From Zea mays (taxonomy: Eukaryota; Streptophyta; Magnoliopsida; Poales; Poaceae): a stretch of 64,000 nucleotides of DNA. Under the pieces are notes generated by a model that searched no databases, was not told where the DNA came from, and worked only from the letters and a program-made list of their open reading frames with translations. Position 1 is the stretch's first letter, and the number at the start of each line of letters is the position of its first letter. The position numbers were made by a program, and so were the translations under genes. The stretch lies in the NCBI RefSeq assembly GCF_902167145.1, contig NC_050098.1:85228207-85292206 (forward strand). The letters are read 5' to 3'. Below, piece by piece: positions 21,790 through 33,710 of this stretch.

Positions 21790-22327
21790 CTATAAAGCCC
21801 CCAGGGACCTTGACCGTACCCCTCCGCACGCACTCGACCTCACCGGAGCCCAAACCCACCGGCGTTTGCCCGTGCACGGCGTGTCCACGGCTGCCCGATC
21901 CCCCTGCCACCGTAGACCGGCCAGCAGAACCCTTCCCAGCACCGTCTAGCCCTCGGAGAAGACTATGCACACCTCGCTGAAGCTCCCCGAGCGAGGAATC
22001 GAAGTTTGCTTTGCCGGAGAGGCCAGTCCACGGTCGCAGGACTCCACCCGACCGCCGGCGAGCGTAGACCGGGTAATCCTCTGCTCCATTCCTCGATTCC
22101 TTGTGCACGCAACCTCTACGTCACCCCGTGAAGCTCACTGTGCCATTGGATTGAACTAGATCGTCGTGGTTTGGCCGGAGCACCTGCCGCCGACGAGAGC
22201 ACCCGCCTGCGCACGTGGATCGGGCGATTCTGGCCACCCCCACCGTCAAGTCGTACATCGTTGTGACCGCCAGAACCTCCCGGAGCCAACCCCGCCCCTC
22301 GTCGGACCTCTCTCACCGCCGGTAAGC
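21790..22327 (+). promoter_or_regulatory. LTR-A TATA box and splice donor, TE2 3' LTR
   Basis: CTATAAAG at 21790-21797 and GTAAGC at 22322-22327 after CCGCCG, with the same spacing as in the 5' LTR. Confidence 0.5.
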
Positions 22328-24691
22328 CGCGCCACCCTTTTCTTTCTCGCGGGTACTGTTTAAACCTAGGGAGGGACCGCGGGGGAGAAGAAGAGAAAGC
22401 TAGGGAGTTTTGCGCAATGTCAGTGACTCAGATGAATAGTAGCGCGGGGTTATAACTGAGAGAGTTAGTTTGGAAATAACCCGAGGACTTCAGTGCAAAG
22501 TGGTTTTTCCAGGAAACCTTTTAATAAATCTGATTTAAATTTAAACAGAACTTGAATAATTCATATCTTATGTTTTATTCACCCAAATCAAGTCAAACCA
22601 ATTTTGCCAGATCTTAAATAATGTAAACTACTTAAGAAAAATATAAAACCCCTAAGTGCTACGGAAAACTTTAGGGTTCTGATTTAATTATTGTTTTGTC
22701 CAAAAGCTAAATAATAGGAAGAAAAATAGTTGCACTATTTAACTGAGGTTAAGAAAATTTGGAAAAGTACATGACCATCTGCTAACCTATTTAAAAATGA
22801 TAAACCCCTCTGTACACCCCATTAAAGTAGAGTTTGCCATTTATTTTACATTGAGCTTAAGGTTAAAGAAAATAGGAAAGGTAAATTAAATAAAGGATCA
22901 GGGAGCCCTCATATTTTTGTTAGTATACTTACTCAGTGTAGTTTACTAGAAAATTTTATTATACCCTGAATTAGTATAAAATAAATAGGATACCTTTTAT
23001 TTTAAGAAAACAAGAAAAACTTAGAAAAACCCTACAAAAATAACCCCAAGGTGAAAATACCCCAACCCTTGGGATAGTTAATGTTTTGTTATGAAGAACA
23101 TAGGAAAAATATGAAATCTGTTGTTTGACATTTTTCAAATAGCAAGGCAGTAGAAAGTGCCTTTTTGGCATTTAACTTTAGAAAATCACAACTAAATGAC
23201 CATCCATGAACTTTCTGTGATTTTTGGCACAGAAGCTTATTATTACTGTTAGATGCCAACAAAAATAACCCTTAGAACAGAACCCACCCTTAGTTAAGAG
23301 TTGTAGTACAAAGTGGCCCATTTACACAACTTTTGTTATTTTTGTCTAAGGCATAGACTTTTTATTTTTGAACCTCAAATTTCTAGAACAGGCTCTATTG
23401 ACCAATGGCAAGCCACTGTAATTTTTACAGAATTTTTGGAAAAAGTTAATCCACTATTGTAGTTCAAACCTACACTAAAATTCATAAATAGAAAATAAAG
23501 AAAAGGGAAAAGGAATAATGGAAATTAGTGCCATCCTAAAACCCTTTGTAAATTGTCCACTGAAATATATAAAGGGAATACCAATCCACTATGCTTATTG
23601 GATCTATATTTTGGTATGGTTTAGTGGAAAAGTTTTTCTGTAGAAATTTGTATTTAAAAACTGGTTTACAAAATAAATGAACTTGCTTCTCTCCATAGTT
23701 TTATTTATAAAAATCCAAAAATGATGAAACTTGTTTTGTTAGTTAGATGCTGTCATACTCCATCTAAGAAAAATATAAAACATGTAGGTTGTTCACTGTT
23801 TTCTTGGTGTGTTAATTAAAACATGTTAAATAGGAAAAAGATGATTGTTTTGCTTGTTATTTTTAGATCTGTAGCTCTAGTGCTCCAAATGGATTCAAAT
23901 TGTTACAGTAGACTCTTGTTGTGATGCTTGGTAACTGGTAAAAATTTCATGAATTGTTGTGCATGTATGATTAAGTTAGTGATTTAACTTGTTTAATGCA
24001 CCTTAAGTAGTTTTAAATGATTTATAAAAAATATATGGATGTAAAAATGGGAAATGATGTTCCACTGTCCTTATATGATATTATAGTAGCCTAAGAAAAC
24101 TTGATATGGTCATGCATCCACAGAAAATAATTAGTTTTAGATTTAACCTTGTCTCATATGCTTTATTGCATCAACAATTTGTTATTTTTGTAGTAAATAA
24201 AATATAAAACCTGGGCATGTGAAATTTATACATTAGTCATAATTTGTTATTAACTATGCCTCATAAAAATTCCAGTCCCAAATTAGATAGTTTCATATGG
24301 TGCTAAAATAACACCCCTTTTATAATTACACGAGTTAGTGAAAATTAGGAGAAAACAAAATCATGCATGTTTCATGGAATGCTTGAGTTACACCTTAACA
24401 TCAATTAGAGTTTAAATGGTTATGTCATGATGGTCTAAAGTTAAAAATTAGTATTTCATCACAATTTTGTGTGATGTCGGACATGTGTGCCGAAGTACTT
24501 TATTTGGTGCATGTGTTTGTTAATTGTGTGGTAATAACTCTAGCGCACGAAATGACTCGGATAAAATTTATAAGTGACTTGTTGGTCCTAATTTGTTTGT
24601 TTCAACTCTAATAAATAGTAAAGTGTTAGAGTAATTTCAGTCTCTAGAACATGACAATTCTTAAAGTAAAAAGGAGCTAAAATTTATAGTT

Positions 24692-25640
24692 GCTGTTTTG
24701 AACTGCACGCACTGTTTTAGTTGTGCTGTTTGTTTGATGAACTAAATCATGTTTTCTGTAGAAAAAACATATAGAAGAGTTGTATAAAACTCTATTATCT
24801 TGCTGGTGTTAAAATTTGACAACCATAGGTCTGACAGTTTAGGAGTTATGCTGTTCACAAATTCAGTAACTGAATCTGTCCAAATTCTGTACAGATTTCA
24901 GAAACTGCATTGTTTGCTCAATTTAATATTGCAATCTGTTCATGGTCGTTATAAGAAAGTTGTAGATGCTTTTCTGATCTTGCTTGTGTTAAAATTTCAT
25001 AACCACAGGCCTGATAGTTTAAGAGTTATGAATTTTACAAAATGGTTGTTGTGTTCTGTCCACTGTCAGAACAAATTTCGAAAACTGAATTGTTTGACTT
25101 GGTTAAAGATAGAATCGCTTCTTGGTAATTATAAAAGTTGTGTAGTGCTTTTGATGAGCTTTTCAAAAAGTCTTGAATCACTCTTTTTGATGATCTGAAG
25201 ATTAAGTTGTAGATGTTTGAAGTGTGAAGTCTGAATCTGTCCAAATCTGGACAGCAAAGCCTTCTAGTGTCTTTTACTCTTGATACACTTTAAATCAACC
25301 TAAGATGTTTATAAATAATTTGTAGAATGTTTAATTAGCTTTCCAGAAAATCAAGGATCAATTGATTTGAATGCCTGAGTCTCTAGTTATAAATTTTTAA
25401 AGTCGCAAGTCTGAATCTGTCTAAAGCTGAACAGAGCTATCGTTTGTCACGATTTAACCTTGTTAAGTTTCTAAACAAATTGAGATAACAGTACCAAAGT
25501 TGTAGAGCATTCCTTAAACCTTCCAAAAAGTATTTGATCACTATTTTTGGATGAATGTCTTGTATGTTATAACTGAAACAATCAACTGTTGTGCTGCTGT
25601 CACAAACATATTGAATGTGATTGATTGCTCTACTATGTTG
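24692..25640 (+). repeat. 180-bp degenerate tandem repeats in the TE2 3' LTR
   Basis: A TCTGTCC-like anchor recurs at 24692 (weak), 24875, 25055, 25236, 25416 and 25596 (weak), giving spacings of 180, 181, 180 and 180 among the last five. Several anchors form CTGTCC...GGACAG stems. Units are well diverged from each other. The same block is present in both TE6 LTRs. Confidence 0.75.
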
Positions 25641-27400
25641 TAGTTGTCTTGAGTTGACCGCTTGCTTGTTTTGGGTTTTAATTGAACATGAGTAATAATG
25701 ATAGTGACTAATATAATTGAGGTTATATATAAGTAAGTAGTACACATCTCACTAAGTTAGTGAACCAAATTGGTTAAGGTCTAATAAGTAGCTTAGCTTA
25801 ATCAACAGTTAGCAAGTGCAGTTATATATTAGGGAAACAAAATGAATAATGTCATGTCTTTGGCTTTCTGCTAATACTACTAAATAACCAACATCATTAA
25901 AGTAGTATAATTTGTAATTGTGAATAAACTATCTCCTCATGTGTGTTCTCTGGGGTGTATGCTTGCAGTAGAAGGTTGTGAATGATTGTAAAACCCGATT
26001 AAGCAACTATTCCTTTTTTTAACTAAGTCTGTCTATGTGTAAGTCATCGTAAATTTATGCGTACTTAACTAGTTTAATAATAAGTAACTAATGAATGATA
26101 AAAGTGAACGTGGCGAATGCTTGTACTTATGATGTCGCGTTTGCAATAGATAATTATAGGAAGTGTTTGTTGTTTTCCAGTGATGATTGACTACGTATGC
26201 CCGATGACGTATAGATAACTAGCGTTTGCGTACGGTTGTCGCGGTGTCTTACAATTTAATGTTTAGTTCGCTACCATCCATGTTGGGATTATCTTGTGAC
26301 ATATTTCATCATATTCATACATATGCATCCTGCATCTCATTTAGGACCGAGAGATGATGATCGTGCAAGTGATGTGGTGTCAACCACAAGATGCAGTTGG
26401 TGGACGACCTGAAGAATGGTGGACTTACCCAGTGGATGCTCGCCAAGCGAGTACCTCCCCAGCAAACACTATCTAAGTGTTAAAAATTAAAGGCAAGCCC
26501 CGGTTTTATGCATAACCGTTTATATATGCTATTTTACTACACTTAATGTTTGTAGGCTTGTGCTGTGCACTTAAGTGTAGGAGTTGACTGAAACCCTAGT
26601 TGCATGAACTCAGGATTCCTTTTTGAAATGGATACTAGTATGCTAGGTCGAGTAGCTGCTTTACTAATTAGGGATCTCGGTAGAAGTCGAGTGATTTTTC
26701 TAGCACTCGCGCGAGGTCAGGACATTGATTGTACCCACTTTCATATCGTACTGATGTTGGTTTGTGGGCAACAATCCATGGGGATTTGTTGTCGACGGGA
26801 TAAAAATTGGAATAAGGATTAAGGTGTGGTACCGTGAGTCAAGCGTTTGAACGTACTAAACATATGCCGAGAAATATGGTAAATCGGTAAGCCTAGTACC
26901 TGAGTGAACCTAGCAGTGGACATATCCCCTCACGCGACCTGAGACGTGGTCTCCCATTCCGGTTATGGTGGGTACAAGTGCGGTCACTGCACGACGGCAG
27001 TCGGGGTCAGTGAGGCATTGTACGCCAAGGCGGTGAGCCCTGATCTGCTGACGGGGAATCGGTGGGGACGGTTGATGTGTGTGGGGACGGAGTGCCTCGC
27101 CACGTCGTGTGTTTAGGTTTACCTTGCAAGGTTTAAAAACTCGATTCGAATCGTCTGCTTCTCGCAGCTAATGAGACTGCTTGATCCATGCTGCTACATT
27201 GAGTAATAAGTGGAAATGAGGTGACTGGCAAAAAGATGTTGATTGATAAAAATGTTTGATATCATGTATGAGTAGCTAGGTACACATCTAGTTTAAAAGG
27301 ATCATACTAAAACTTGAAAAGCTAAAACTTGATTTTTAGACTCAGCTAGTGCTTTTGGCAAACCAAACCCCTCAGCCAAATAGCTGCATGTCTAGAGGTA

Positions 27401-27454
27401 GAGGAGTAGACTCCTCACACCGGGTAAGTCTAGCTGAGTATTAGTATACTCAGC
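27401..27454 (+). promoter_or_regulatory. Twin hairpins, TE2 3' LTR
   Basis: GAGGAGT-AG-ACTCCTC at 27401-27416 and GCTGAGTAT-TAGT-ATACTCAGC at 27433-27454, both perfect. Confidence 0.6.
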
Positions 27455-28626
27455 CTTGCTTGTGGCACAATTTTTGCAGGTACCTCCTTGCTTTGGTTGT
27501 TGGTGTGACTTGGCCTTCATCCCTACCACCGGGATAGATGGTCAAGAGGGTTACTGCTTCCGCAGGAGAGGACCAGGAGGAGTAGCGTGGCCAGGCTTCG
27601 CCATGTTACTCGGTTTTCTCCGTTAGTTATTTCCGCTGCATTAAAATTTATGGTTATTATTTCTAAAACTCCGATAATGTAATCACTAATGATACTTATT
27701 AAATTTGTGGTATTATGTTTTATTGTATTTCTCTGTGCCTCACCTTCGAGTGAGCTAGTGGTATTCGATCCTGGATAAGTGGCTTTATCGGACTAGATCC
27801 GAGGGACTGGCGGGTTATTCCTGTTTAAGTGTGTTGCTACCCTTAAGGGTGCGACTTGGGCACTTAAGCTGGAATAATTCGGGCGGTTCCACCACAAAAA
27901 GCTTTACCCTAATCCTTGCACACTTACAACCTTGGAGAAGAGGGGAGAAGAACCCTAGACCTCTCTTAAACCCTATCTCCCAAATCCCTTGATGAGAGGG
28001 AAAAGAGAGTGAACAAGTGTGCAAAGCATGAGTAACATTTACCCAAACCTTAAGTAACCTTATAACCAGCACTTAGGGTAGGGAAATATTGCAAAAAGAC
28101 CCCTGGAGAAACCCTAAATCAAATCTCCAAGTGGAGAGAGAGCTAGAGCTCTCTATTTCTCTCTAAGTCCAATTTTTTTAACCCTAATCTAAAGATCAAC
28201 CGTGTTCACTTTAAAGATGGCACCAAAACCACTTAGGATCTATACCAAAAATGTGGCATACCACCTAAGGCACCCCCTGGAAAAAGTGGAAATCGAGACT
28301 TTGACGTTTGACAGGTTTTGGCATCAGTTTTGTCGCGGTGTGGGCAGTGAGACAAGCCAGATTTGGCGCCCGTCTATCTTCTGATCTAGGGCGTATCCTC
28401 CATTGGAACTCACAGATGTGAGATAGCCCTAGGTGCCAGGAAGAGGTCTGCGCCGGATTCATGGCAAGATTCGCACGTTTGCGATCTCTGCAGACGTTTG
28501 AACAATGGAAGAAACACACCTCCACGTGTTCGACGCTTCCTGCCCGCGCCAGAGAACGCTCGCGCGCGCCCCCGCATGCCCAGCGCCGCGCCCGAGCCAA
28601 GCCAGCGCCATGGCCCGCGCCCGCGC

Positions 28627-29164
28627 CTATAAAGCCCTCCCAGGCTTCGACTGCACTCTTCTGCGCACCCTCAAACCTCACCGGAGTTTAGCTCGCCGCC
28701 GTTTGCCCGTGCGCAGCGTGTCCGCGGCCGCCCAATCCCTCTGCCACCGTAGACCGGCCAATAGAGCCATTCCCAACCCCGTCCAGCCCTCGGAGAAGAC
28801 TGTGCACACCTCCGTGAAGCTCCCCGAGCGAGGAATCGGAGTTTGCTTCGCCAGAGAGGCCAGTCCACGCTCGACGGAACTCTCAACCCCGCCGGAGTAC
28901 GTGGACCGGGTAATCCACTCAACCATCCTTCGATTCCTTGTGCACACGGTCACTACGTTACCCCGTGAAGCTCACTGTGCCCTTGGATTGAACCAGTTCG
29001 CCGTGGTTTGGCCGGTACACTCGCCGCCGACGAGAACACCCGCCTGCGCGCGTGGACCGGGCGATTCCGGCCATCCCCGACGTCAAGTCGTACCTCGACG
29101 TGACCGCCGGAGCCTCCCCGAGCCAACCCCACCCTTCGCCGGACCTCCCTCGCCGCAGGTAAGC
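28627..29164 (+). promoter_or_regulatory. LTR-A TATA box and splice donor, TE3
   Basis: CTATAAAG at 28627-28634 and GTAAGC at 29159-29164 after CCGCAG, the best consensus donor (CAG-GTAAGC) of the set. Confidence 0.55.
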
Positions 29165-31618
29165 CGCGCCACCCTTTTCTTTCCCGCGGTTACTGTTTGC
29201 ATAGGGGGAAGGACTGCAGGTGAGAGGGAGAGAAGGTCAGGGGGTTTTGTGAAATGTTAGAGACACAGGGGAATAGTGACGCAAGGGTAGAGTTGCGAAG
29301 GTTGATTTAGTTTAAACCCAGGGACCTCGGTGTAAACTGCTTTTTCAGAAAACCTTATTAAACCTGATTTTAAATTTGAACAGAAACTTTGAAAATTCAT
29401 AACTTCTGTTTAGTTCATCCAAATTTGGTCAAACCAATTTTGTCAGACTCTAAATAATGTAACCCACTTGAGAAAAATATAAAACCCCCTATGTACTATA
29501 GAAAACTTTAAAGCTCTGATTTAATTATAGTTTTGGCCAAAAGCTCAATAATAAGGCAAAAATTAGTTGCACTATTTGACTAGGGTTAGAAAATTTGGAG
29601 AAGTTTATATCTACCTACTAACCCAAATAAAAATGTTAAACCTCTCTTTCCACTCCATTAAGTTAGTTTTTACCCCTTATTCTATAATATGCTTAAGGAT
29701 AAGAAAAATAGAAAATGTAATTTAAACAATGAACGAGAGAGCACCCCTATTTTTGTTAGGATACTTATTTAATGTAGTTCACTGGAAAAATATATCATAC
29801 CCTGTTTTAGTATAAAATAAGTAGGATACCTTTTATTTTAATAAAACAAGGGAAACTTAGAAAAACCCTACAAAAATAACCCCAAGGTGAAAACACCCCC
29901 ACCCTTGGGATAGCTAATGTTTTGTTATGAAGAACTTAGGAAAAATATGAAATCTGCTGTTTGACATTTTTCAAATAACAATGTAGTAGAAAGTGCCTTT
30001 TTGACATTAAACTTTAGAAAAACATAACTAAATAACCACCCCTTAGCTTTTTGTGGTTTTTGGCACAGAAGCCTATTATTACTGGTAGATGCCAATAAAA
30101 ATAACGCTTAGGACAGACCCCACCTCTAATTAAGAGTTGCAGTACAAAGTGGCCCATTTACCCAACTTTTATTCTTTTTGTCTTAAGCATAGCCTTTATA
30201 TGTTGAGCCTCAAATTCTTAAAACAGGCTAGAATAGCAATTGACAACCCACTGTAATTTTTACAAAATTTTTGGAAAATATTAAACCATTGTCGTAGTTC
30301 AAACCTACACTAGAGACCATAAGTAGAAATTAAGAAAAGGAAAATGAATAATGGTAATTAATGTCATCCTAAAACCCTTGTAAATTGTCCACTGAAATCT
30401 ATAAAGACAATACAAATCCACTAAGTTATCCTAAATGAAAACCTAAGCCTAAAAGGTAATAAGTATATATACCACTAGAAGCCTCGCATGACTAAGAAAC
30501 CCTAAGTCACTTCTTGATGTAGTTCTTTTTTTTAGCATAATGTTATTAAATCTTGCATAATCATGACATACATGTTCACTGCATTCGATAGACTGTAACC
30601 TTGCTGACGGAGAGTACATCCTCGTGCCGGAGCAAGGAGCTGCTCAGGAGGTAGCCCCGGATCCAGCACCCGAGCCTGCACCAGAGGACCTGCCTGCCAC
30701 TGCTTTGGAAGGCAAGCCCCGGTTTATGCATAACCTGTTATTTATGCTATTTTACTTCACTTAATGATTGTAGGGTTGATTGTGCACTTAAGTGTAGGAG
30801 TTGTTTGAAACCCTAGTTGCATGATCTCAGGAATCCTGTTGAGATGAATACTAGTATGCTAGGTCGAGTAGCTGCTTTATTAAGTAGGATCTCGGTAGAA
30901 GACGAGTGATTTTTCTAGCACTCGCGCGAGGCCAGGAAATTGATTGTATCCACTTCTTATCATAATGATGCTAGTTTGTGGACAACAATCTATGGGGATT
31001 GGTTGTTCATGGGATAAAAGAAATTGGATTAAGGATTAAGGTGTGGTACCGTGAGTCAAGCGTTTGAACGTACTAAACATATACCGAGAAATATGGTAAA
31101 TCGGTAAGCCTAGTACCTGATTGAACCTGGCAGCAGATTGCCCTCCTCACGCGACCTGAGACGAGGTCTCCCATTCCGGTTATGGTGGGTACAAGTGCGG
31201 TCACTGCACGACGGCAGTCGGTGTCAGTGAGGCATTGTACGCCAAGGCGGTGAGCCCCTCTCTGCTGACGGGGAATCGATGGGGACGGTTGATGTGTGTG
31301 GGGACGGAGTGCCCCTACATGTCGTGTGTTTAGGTTTACCTTGCAAGGTTTAAAAACTCGATTCGAATCGTCTGCTTCTCGCAGCTAATGAGACTGCTTG
31401 ATCCATGCTGCTACATTGAGTAACAAGTGAAATGGTGCTGAGACGATACAAGATGTTGATTGCTAAAAATGTTTGCTACTATGTATGAATAGATAGTACA
31501 TGTTTAGCCTTAAGAGAGTCACACTTAATTTTGACAAAGTTAACAACTTGATTTAGAAACTCAGCTAGTGCTTTTGGCAACCAAACCCCACAGCCAAACA
31601 ACTGCATGTCTAGAGGTA

Positions 31619-31672
31619 GAGGAGTAGACTCCTCACACCGGGTAAGTCTAGCTGAGTATTAGTATACTCAGC
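31619..31672 (+). promoter_or_regulatory. Twin hairpins, TE3 LTR
   Basis: GAGGAGT-AG-ACTCCTC at 31619-31634 and GCTGAGTAT-TAGT-ATACTCAGC at 31651-31672, both perfect. Confidence 0.6.
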
Positions 31673-32119
31673 CTTGCTTGTGGCATAATTTTTATAGGTT
31701 CTCTGGAGGAAATGGTTGCTGGAGTGACTTGGCCGTCCATCTTGCCACCGGGTTGGACTGTCGAGTGGGACCCTGCCTCGGCTGAGGAGGAGCATGAGGA
31801 GTGATGGGACAGGCTTCCCCATCTCTCTATTTAATTACCGTTAGTTTATTTCCACTGCACTCCGAACAATGATGGTTACTTTTGGCAAAACTCCGATGGT
31901 GATGTAATAATTTTAATACTCTTACCTGCATGGTTTTATGCTTTATTGTATTTGCTCTGTGACTCACCTTCGAGTGAGATTGTGGTACTTGATCCTGTTA
32001 GTGGCCGTGTCGGACTAGATCCGAGGGATTGACGGGTTATTCCCATTTAAGTGTGGTCTAGCCTCTAAGGCGGGGCTTAGGCACTTAAGTTGGAATAATT
32101 CGGGCAGTTCCGCCACAGC

Positions 32120-32131
32120 TTGTATCGGAGC
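32120..32131 (+). promoter_or_regulatory. TE3 primer binding site, degraded
   Basis: TTGTATCGGAGC, two bases after the LTR end, differs from the TE2/TE6 PBS at the second base (G to T). Confidence 0.75.
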
Positions 32132-32537
32132 TTGTACCACCACAGAGGAATCAATAAAATGTAAATACCATCATTTTTCCAAGTAAAACTTGATAGAAAC
32201 AATGTTGGATAGATAGTAGGACGAGCAGGATAGACCTAGGACGTGAAGCCTTAGGGTAATAGAAGGGTAGCTAGGTGGCTAAGTAACTAGGCCCTACAGG
32301 CCACTTTTACAGGATGGGAGTTCTTCCCTATTCCTTTTATCTTGTTGTGAGGTCGTTCAGGACGAGCATGCATGCATTCTTAATTAAGCAAATGGATAAC
32401 TAAGTAAGGACTTAAACATAAGATAACAACCAACTAGGTCCCCAGTGCCTTTCTTTTTATTTAACTAGAGAAAGGCTGAGTTTTATTTTTCTTGTCTTTT
32501 TATAATTCTTTTTCTTTTTACGCTTAACCAGACACAG

Positions 32538-33407
32538 ATGACTTCCCACGGATCCTCCGATGACGGAAATGCACTGTCCCACACTGACGGGCTTGCACGA
32601 GAGGGCTTTCCCCGCATTTTGTGGGAGGTACTTCAGGGGGCCGGATACGCGACACCCCCTCAGTACGCGGTGCAGCAGTTCGAGAAGCACCGAGTGCCCC
32701 GCTGTAGGGTGAGGATGACCTTGGAACCTCATCCCCTGCAGCCAGGCTGGCGCTCTTTGGACTCCGAGTCTTTCGGATACCGAGCGGAGGACACGATCGA
32801 GGCGATCGCTCTGCATGGACTGACTACTTTCTGCGGATTCCATCCTTTGGAGCTGGCTACCCACCCCATTGGCTTGTTCCCCGCTGAGAGGGAGGACGAC
32901 CCAATGTGGAAGGATCGGGTGGAGCATGCCAAGGATATCTGGGCCATCTACCCAGTACAGACCGCGCACTTGACCGTACGGTGCATGAATGCTCTGTACC
33001 GTCTGCAGGTGATGCGCGGTGAGGCGATGTCCCATCTGATGGCGCTGCTGGAGGCAACAAAGATTACGTTGGACAACAGAGAGGAACTCGTGGTTGACTT
33101 GTCCCAAGAGATGGTGGAGAAGGACTTGCAGGTGGAGCAGCTATCCACGGATATCCAAGAGTTGGAGGAGCTAGTGGGCACCAGGGAGAACACCATCGAG
33201 GTTCTAGAGGATCAACTCATTAACACTCAGCAGCAGCTTGCTGAGGCTAACGAGCATCTGGATATGCATCACCAGGAGATCCAGGACCTGGAGGCCAATG
33301 AGGACGTCGACATCGAGGGAGGAGATGAGCCTGCCTCCAGTGTGGACACTGCTGGCTCGGGAAGACCACCTTCCCCCGAGTCGAGTGTTGCTTCGTTCGC
33401 TCACTAG
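32538..33407 (+). CDS. TE3 ORF0: extra 289-aa protein upstream of gag, function unknown
   Basis: Same length and position as the TE2 ORF0 and fully open. The blocks HRVPRCRVRMTL, DTIEAIALHGLTTFCGFHP and HPIGLFPAE are identical to TE2. The 19 differences scatter over the leader, the coiled coil (for example Thr to Gln and Leu to Gln near 190-198) and the tail, and no indel occurs. The ATG directly follows GACACAG with a T-rich run upstream, as in TE2. Retention of an open frame in two copies with a broken gag-pol suggests constraint until recently, although two copies are few. Product family unknown to me. A nucleic-acid-binding or gag-partner role is only a guess from the coiled coil and the basic CRVRM stretch. 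Confidence 0.75.
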   Translation: MTSHGSSDDGNALSHTDGLAREGFPRILWEVLQGAGYATPPQYAVQQFEKHRVPRCRVRMTLEPHPLQPGWRSLDSESFGYRAEDTIEAIALHGLTTFCGFHPLELATHPIGLFPAEREDDPMWKDRVEHAKDIWAIYPVQTAHLTVRCMNALYRLQVMRGEAMSHLMALLEATKITLDNREELVVDLSQEMVEKDLQVEQLSTDIQELEELVGTRENTIEVLEDQLINTQQQLAEANEHLDMHHQEIQDLEANEDVDIEGGDEPASSVDTAGSGRPPSPESSVASFAH

Positions 33408-33710
33408 GTGTTCAGGATAGGATTAGAAGTTGGATAGTCGGACTCCTCGTAGCTAGCTTAGCTTTTGCACCCTTGGGGTACTAGGCTAGATAGAGTTGAG
33501 TCTTTTTGGAACAATTGATGTAATCGTGCTAAACTCTCTTGGAAGCTTGTTTGATGGATGCTGTCATCAGTTTAAATTTGGAAGGAAGAATTTATGCCTT
33601 TTAAAATCCTTTTGTTGAAGTCGGAGTCTATCATGTTGTTTTTAACTTTTTCTCCGCGATAAAATCTTGAACTTGGAAATGTGGTGTTAAGTATGTATGT
33701 GGTTTTTCAG
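33408..33710 (+). other. TE3 spacer between ORF0 and gag, with acceptor-like end
   Basis: AT-rich noncoding DNA related to 15983-16285. It ends GTGGTTTTTCAG right before the gag ATG at 33711. Confidence 0.55.

Larger units (their letters stand above)
10400..27896 (+). mobile_element. TE2: Tekay/Del-like chromovirus with extra ORF0, decayed
   Basis: Two LTRs starting TGTAACACC (10400 and 20942) flank a PBS, ORF0, gag-pol with a C-terminal chromodomain and a PPT. The domain order with integrase last and a chromodomain fits the chromovirus clade; the very long LTRs suggest the Tekay/Del branch. Flanking 5-mers are CCGGC on the left and AAAAG on the right, so there is no target duplication. This agrees with the right LTR being a recombinant (see the 3' LTR entry). 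The internal region is 14695-20941. Confidence 0.85.
20942..27896 (+). repeat. TE2 3' LTR, mosaic of types A and B (6955 bp)
   Basis: From 20942 to 23598 it follows the TE2 5' LTR closely. At 23598/23599, after CCAATCCACTATGCTTAT, the match stops. From about 24480 it resembles the TE6 LTR (type B), including the 180-bp repeats and the GACCGAGAGATGATGATCGTGC block near 26345. After 26490 all LTR types share sequence and this copy alternates between A-like and B-like variants. It ends CCACCACA at 27896. The region 23600-24480 has no partner that I can recognise in the window. No gene is seen. Confidence 0.8.
27897..32117 (+). repeat. TE3 5' LTR, type A, 5' end missing
   Basis: Begins without TG (AAAAGCTTTACCC). 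It aligns loosely with the inner part of other type-A LTRs through its TATA region, AT-rich middle and conserved 3' part, and ends CCGCCACA at 32117. It contains the GCTGACGGAGAGTAC block near 30603 whose inverted partner lies at 37172-37261. No gene is seen. Confidence 0.8.
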
